This document shows, one piece after another, positions 39,798 to 40,934 of a stretch of 40,934 nt of DNA (the first letter of the stretch is position 1; every line of letters begins with the position of its first letter). The position numbers were made by a program, and so were the translations under genes. Below the pieces are notes generated by a model, which had not been told where the DNA came from, made no database searches, and worked only from the letters and a program-made list of their open reading frames with translations. The DNA is from a virus: positions 1 to 40,934 of IMG/VR virus record IMGVR_UViG_3300034073_001423. One strand, 5' to 3'.

Positions 39798-39807
39798 GGA
39801 TAAAAAA
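39783..39807 (+). repeat. Boundary repeat, copy 1 (copy 2 at 39984-40008)
   Basis: TATGGAGCC-TA-AA-GATAAAAA occurs twice, about 200 bases apart, once at the end of the RuvC-like gene and once before the HTH gene. Differences at GAGCC(G/A), TA(T/C) and AA(G/A) are synonymous for MEPYKDK. Copy 2 has one extra A. The copies flank the HNH remnant. Confidence 0.75.
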
Positions 39808-39979
39808 GTTAAATGGTGTAATGATTGTGAAGCACTTAAGAATGAGAGAGCGTGGAAGTTTAGAAAAAATTCAATCTGAAATTAATAAATGTGAAATTGT
39901 TTGTGCAAACTGTCATTTTATAAGAACTTTTAAGAGATCTAATGCATGGAAACATAGATATTACCAGGAGGTGATATGA
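39784..39979 (+). pseudogene. HNH endonuclease remnant (internally deleted, frame-broken)
   Basis: From ATG 39784, one frame encodes MEPYKDKKVKWCNDC followed by EALKNERAWKF. A second frame (+1), joined at a six-A run near 39866, continues IQSEINKCEIVCANCHFIRTFKRSNAW to a stop at 39977-39979. The C-terminal part is the typical HNH ending (KCEIVCANCH). The central region carrying the first catalytic histidines (an L-DH-P segment in relatives) is missing. The frame break and the deletion together indicate a decayed homing endonuclease, not an active one. An alternative is a sequencing indel in the A-run, but this would not restore the missing core. Confidence 0.65.
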
Positions 39980-40039
39980 TGGCTATGGAGCCATACAAAA
40001 GATAAAAACTGGTTATACGAGCACTATGTCAAAAAGCGG

Positions 40040-40276
40040 ATGAACCTTACTGACATCTGCAAGCGGCTCAAAGAAAGTTACAATATTGAAGTTACCCCTC
40101 AGGCAGTTTATAACTGGGTTAAAAAGTATGATTTGCTGAAATATCGGGGTAAGGGTCGCAATCTCTCTAGCACCAGTATGAGGAGGCCAAAATCTCCAAT
40201 GCAGGAGCAAGTTGAAAGAAAGCGTCGTGAGATGAGAAAACTCAATCAAGCAAGAAAGAATGGTAGAAAGCCTTGA
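40040..40276 (+). CDS. Helix-turn-helix DNA-binding protein, probably truncated at its 5' end by a frame break
   Basis: From ATG 40040 the 78-residue protein reads NLTDICKRLKESYNIEVTPQAVYNWVKKYDLL, a standard HTH, then a basic tail (KGRNLSS...RKRREMRKLNQARKNGRK). The same frame is open upstream to 39980 and encodes DKNWLYEHYVKKR, which is the usual start of this HTH domain, but contains no start codon. An MEPYK start lies one frame away (ATG 39976 or 39985), separated by one extra A in AAAA (39997-40000). The intact gene probably began MEPYKDKNWLYEHY. ATG 40040 may therefore be a fallback start, and no clear ribosome-binding site precedes it. Confidence 0.6.
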   Translation: MNLTDICKRLKESYNIEVTPQAVYNWVKKYDLLKYRGKGRNLSSTSMRRPKSPMQEQVERKRREMRKLNQARKNGRKP

Positions 40277-40934
40277 GAAGATCTGTAAATACAAAAGATA
40301 TTAATACATTCGCTAAGTTAGACATGGTTTACAACCAAGTTCGTTTACTTGAAGCTCAGCAGAATGAGACAGAGTATAAGTGCTTGGGTTCAGGTAAATG
40401 TTGCTCTATTGGTCTGACTATTCATATGGCTGAGTGTGCCCACATAGCATTTAGGCTACGTCAGCAATACTATCTTTACCTTGAAGATAAGGGTAGGGCT
40501 TATGCTGATGAGTGGATGGATGAAGTTGTTTCTTCTCTGAAGGAAGCCATGTTTGATGAGACATGGCAGATTGGCGGAGAGACAGAGCGTAAATGTGTAT
40601 TTTACAAGGGTGGATGTACTATCTACGGATACCGCCCGATGGTATGCCGTACTTTTGGCACCATTACAACCGTAGATGATTATTGCCCAAGAATTCGCAA
40701 TGCATATGGGAGCATTGATTATTACTCCGGTCCTGCGGTGAAAAAGATTATCACATCCTTTCAGGATCTTTTAAAGGAGTACGTAACGGGCAAAGACGAG
40801 GGGTATGACGTTGTTGTCTACATGCCTCTTGGTGTTCTTTCATTCCTACTATCACCAGAGGAACTGGAAGAACTGGAGCGGATGACCGACCCTAAGTTTT
40901 GGAAGGCTGTTGATGGCTGGGTTAACTATAGGGT
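40273..40934 (+). CDS. YkgJ-type cysteine-cluster protein (3' end outside window)
   Basis: The frame is open from TTG 40273 (overlapping the previous stop) to the right edge, at least 220 residues. The Zn/Fe-chelating cluster has CLGSGKCC (C37, C43, C44), C55, then KCVFYKGGC (C108, C115) and RPMVCRTFG (C125), the YkgJ/UPF0153 pattern. These proteins are widespread in bacteria, and a few phages carry them. The biochemical role is unknown; binding of a metal ion is inferred. Confidence 0.7.
   Translation, partial: MRRSVNTKDINTFAKLDMVYNQVRLLEAQQNETEYKCLGSGKCCSIGLTIHMAECAHIAFRLRQQYYLYLEDKGRAYADEWMDEVVSSLKEAMFDETWQIGGETERKCVFYKGGCTIYGYRPMVCRTFGTITTVDDYCPRIRNAYGSIDYYSGPAVKKIITSFQDLLKEYVTGKDEGYDVVVYMPLGVLSFLLSPEELEELERMTDPKFWKAVDGWVNYR

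Noticed and set aside
1-40934. Integrase, attachment site, tRNA or rRNA genes
   Set aside because: I looked for tyrosine or serine recombinase motifs, tRNA cloverleaf patterns and rRNA segments and saw none I could support.

Overview
The window is a stretch of a tailed double-stranded DNA phage genome with siphovirus morphology. Every gene I can support is on the + strand, and most neighbours overlap or nearly touch (ATGA, TGATG and TAATG junctions). A WhiB-family Fe-S protein, a regulator family confined to Actinobacteria and their phages, points to an actinobacterial host. Sampled 60-base blocks of the tail region are about 40% G+C, so I infer a low-GC host, possibly an aquatic lineage. Metagenomic origin is likely but cannot be shown from the sequence. 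No integrase, repressor-integrase module, tRNA, CRISPR array, terminase or capsid gene is seen. The capsid end of the genome lies outside the window.

Layout. 1-2,310: end of a tail fibre gene, a zinc-peptidase endolysin with two peptidoglycan-binding repeats, and a staphylococcal-nuclease-like protein. 2,350-6,312: a 25-residue cysteine-rich microprotein, then head-tail connectors, tail completion and terminator proteins, the tail tube protein, a large hairpin terminator, and two overlapping tail assembly chaperone genes. 6,359-21,395: a 2,264-residue tape measure protein followed by distal tail proteins, including one built from 20-residue repeats and one carrying PA14-like and LamG-like domains, then fibre proteins. 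21,395-24,464: an HNH endonuclease, a metallophosphoesterase, a holin-like membrane protein and small regulators (zinc ribbon, MerR-type HTH, WhiB). 24,403-27,654: DnaB-like helicase, primase and a candidate single-strand DNA-binding protein.

27,655-29,405 is a C-rich, compositionally foreign cassette of very small overlapping genes that share one junction sequence and several paralogous proteins. 29,398-40,934 is a replication, recombination and modification block: nucleotidase, cytosine-5 methyltransferase, DnaE-type DNA polymerase with an intact-looking PHP domain, a methyltransferase with a kinase-like tail, RecA, a second cytosine-5 methyltransferase, small nuclease candidates, a Cas4/RecB-like Fe-S nuclease, and a RuvC-like resolvase. 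An HNH remnant, a frame-broken HTH gene and a YkgJ-type cysteine-cluster protein close the window.

The genes read as a phage that supplies most of its own replisome and recombination machinery (polymerase, helicase, primase, RecA, resolvase, nuclease) and methylates its DNA. Several putative promoters share an extended -10 box (TGN-TANNNT-like), and some would give leaderless or nearly leaderless messages, as is common in Actinobacteria. The points most worth following up are the metallothionein-like microprotein, the junction-punctuated small-gene cassette, the methyltransferase/kinase-like fusion, the TATAAT-loop terminator, and the decayed homing-endonuclease insertion next to a frame-broken HTH gene.
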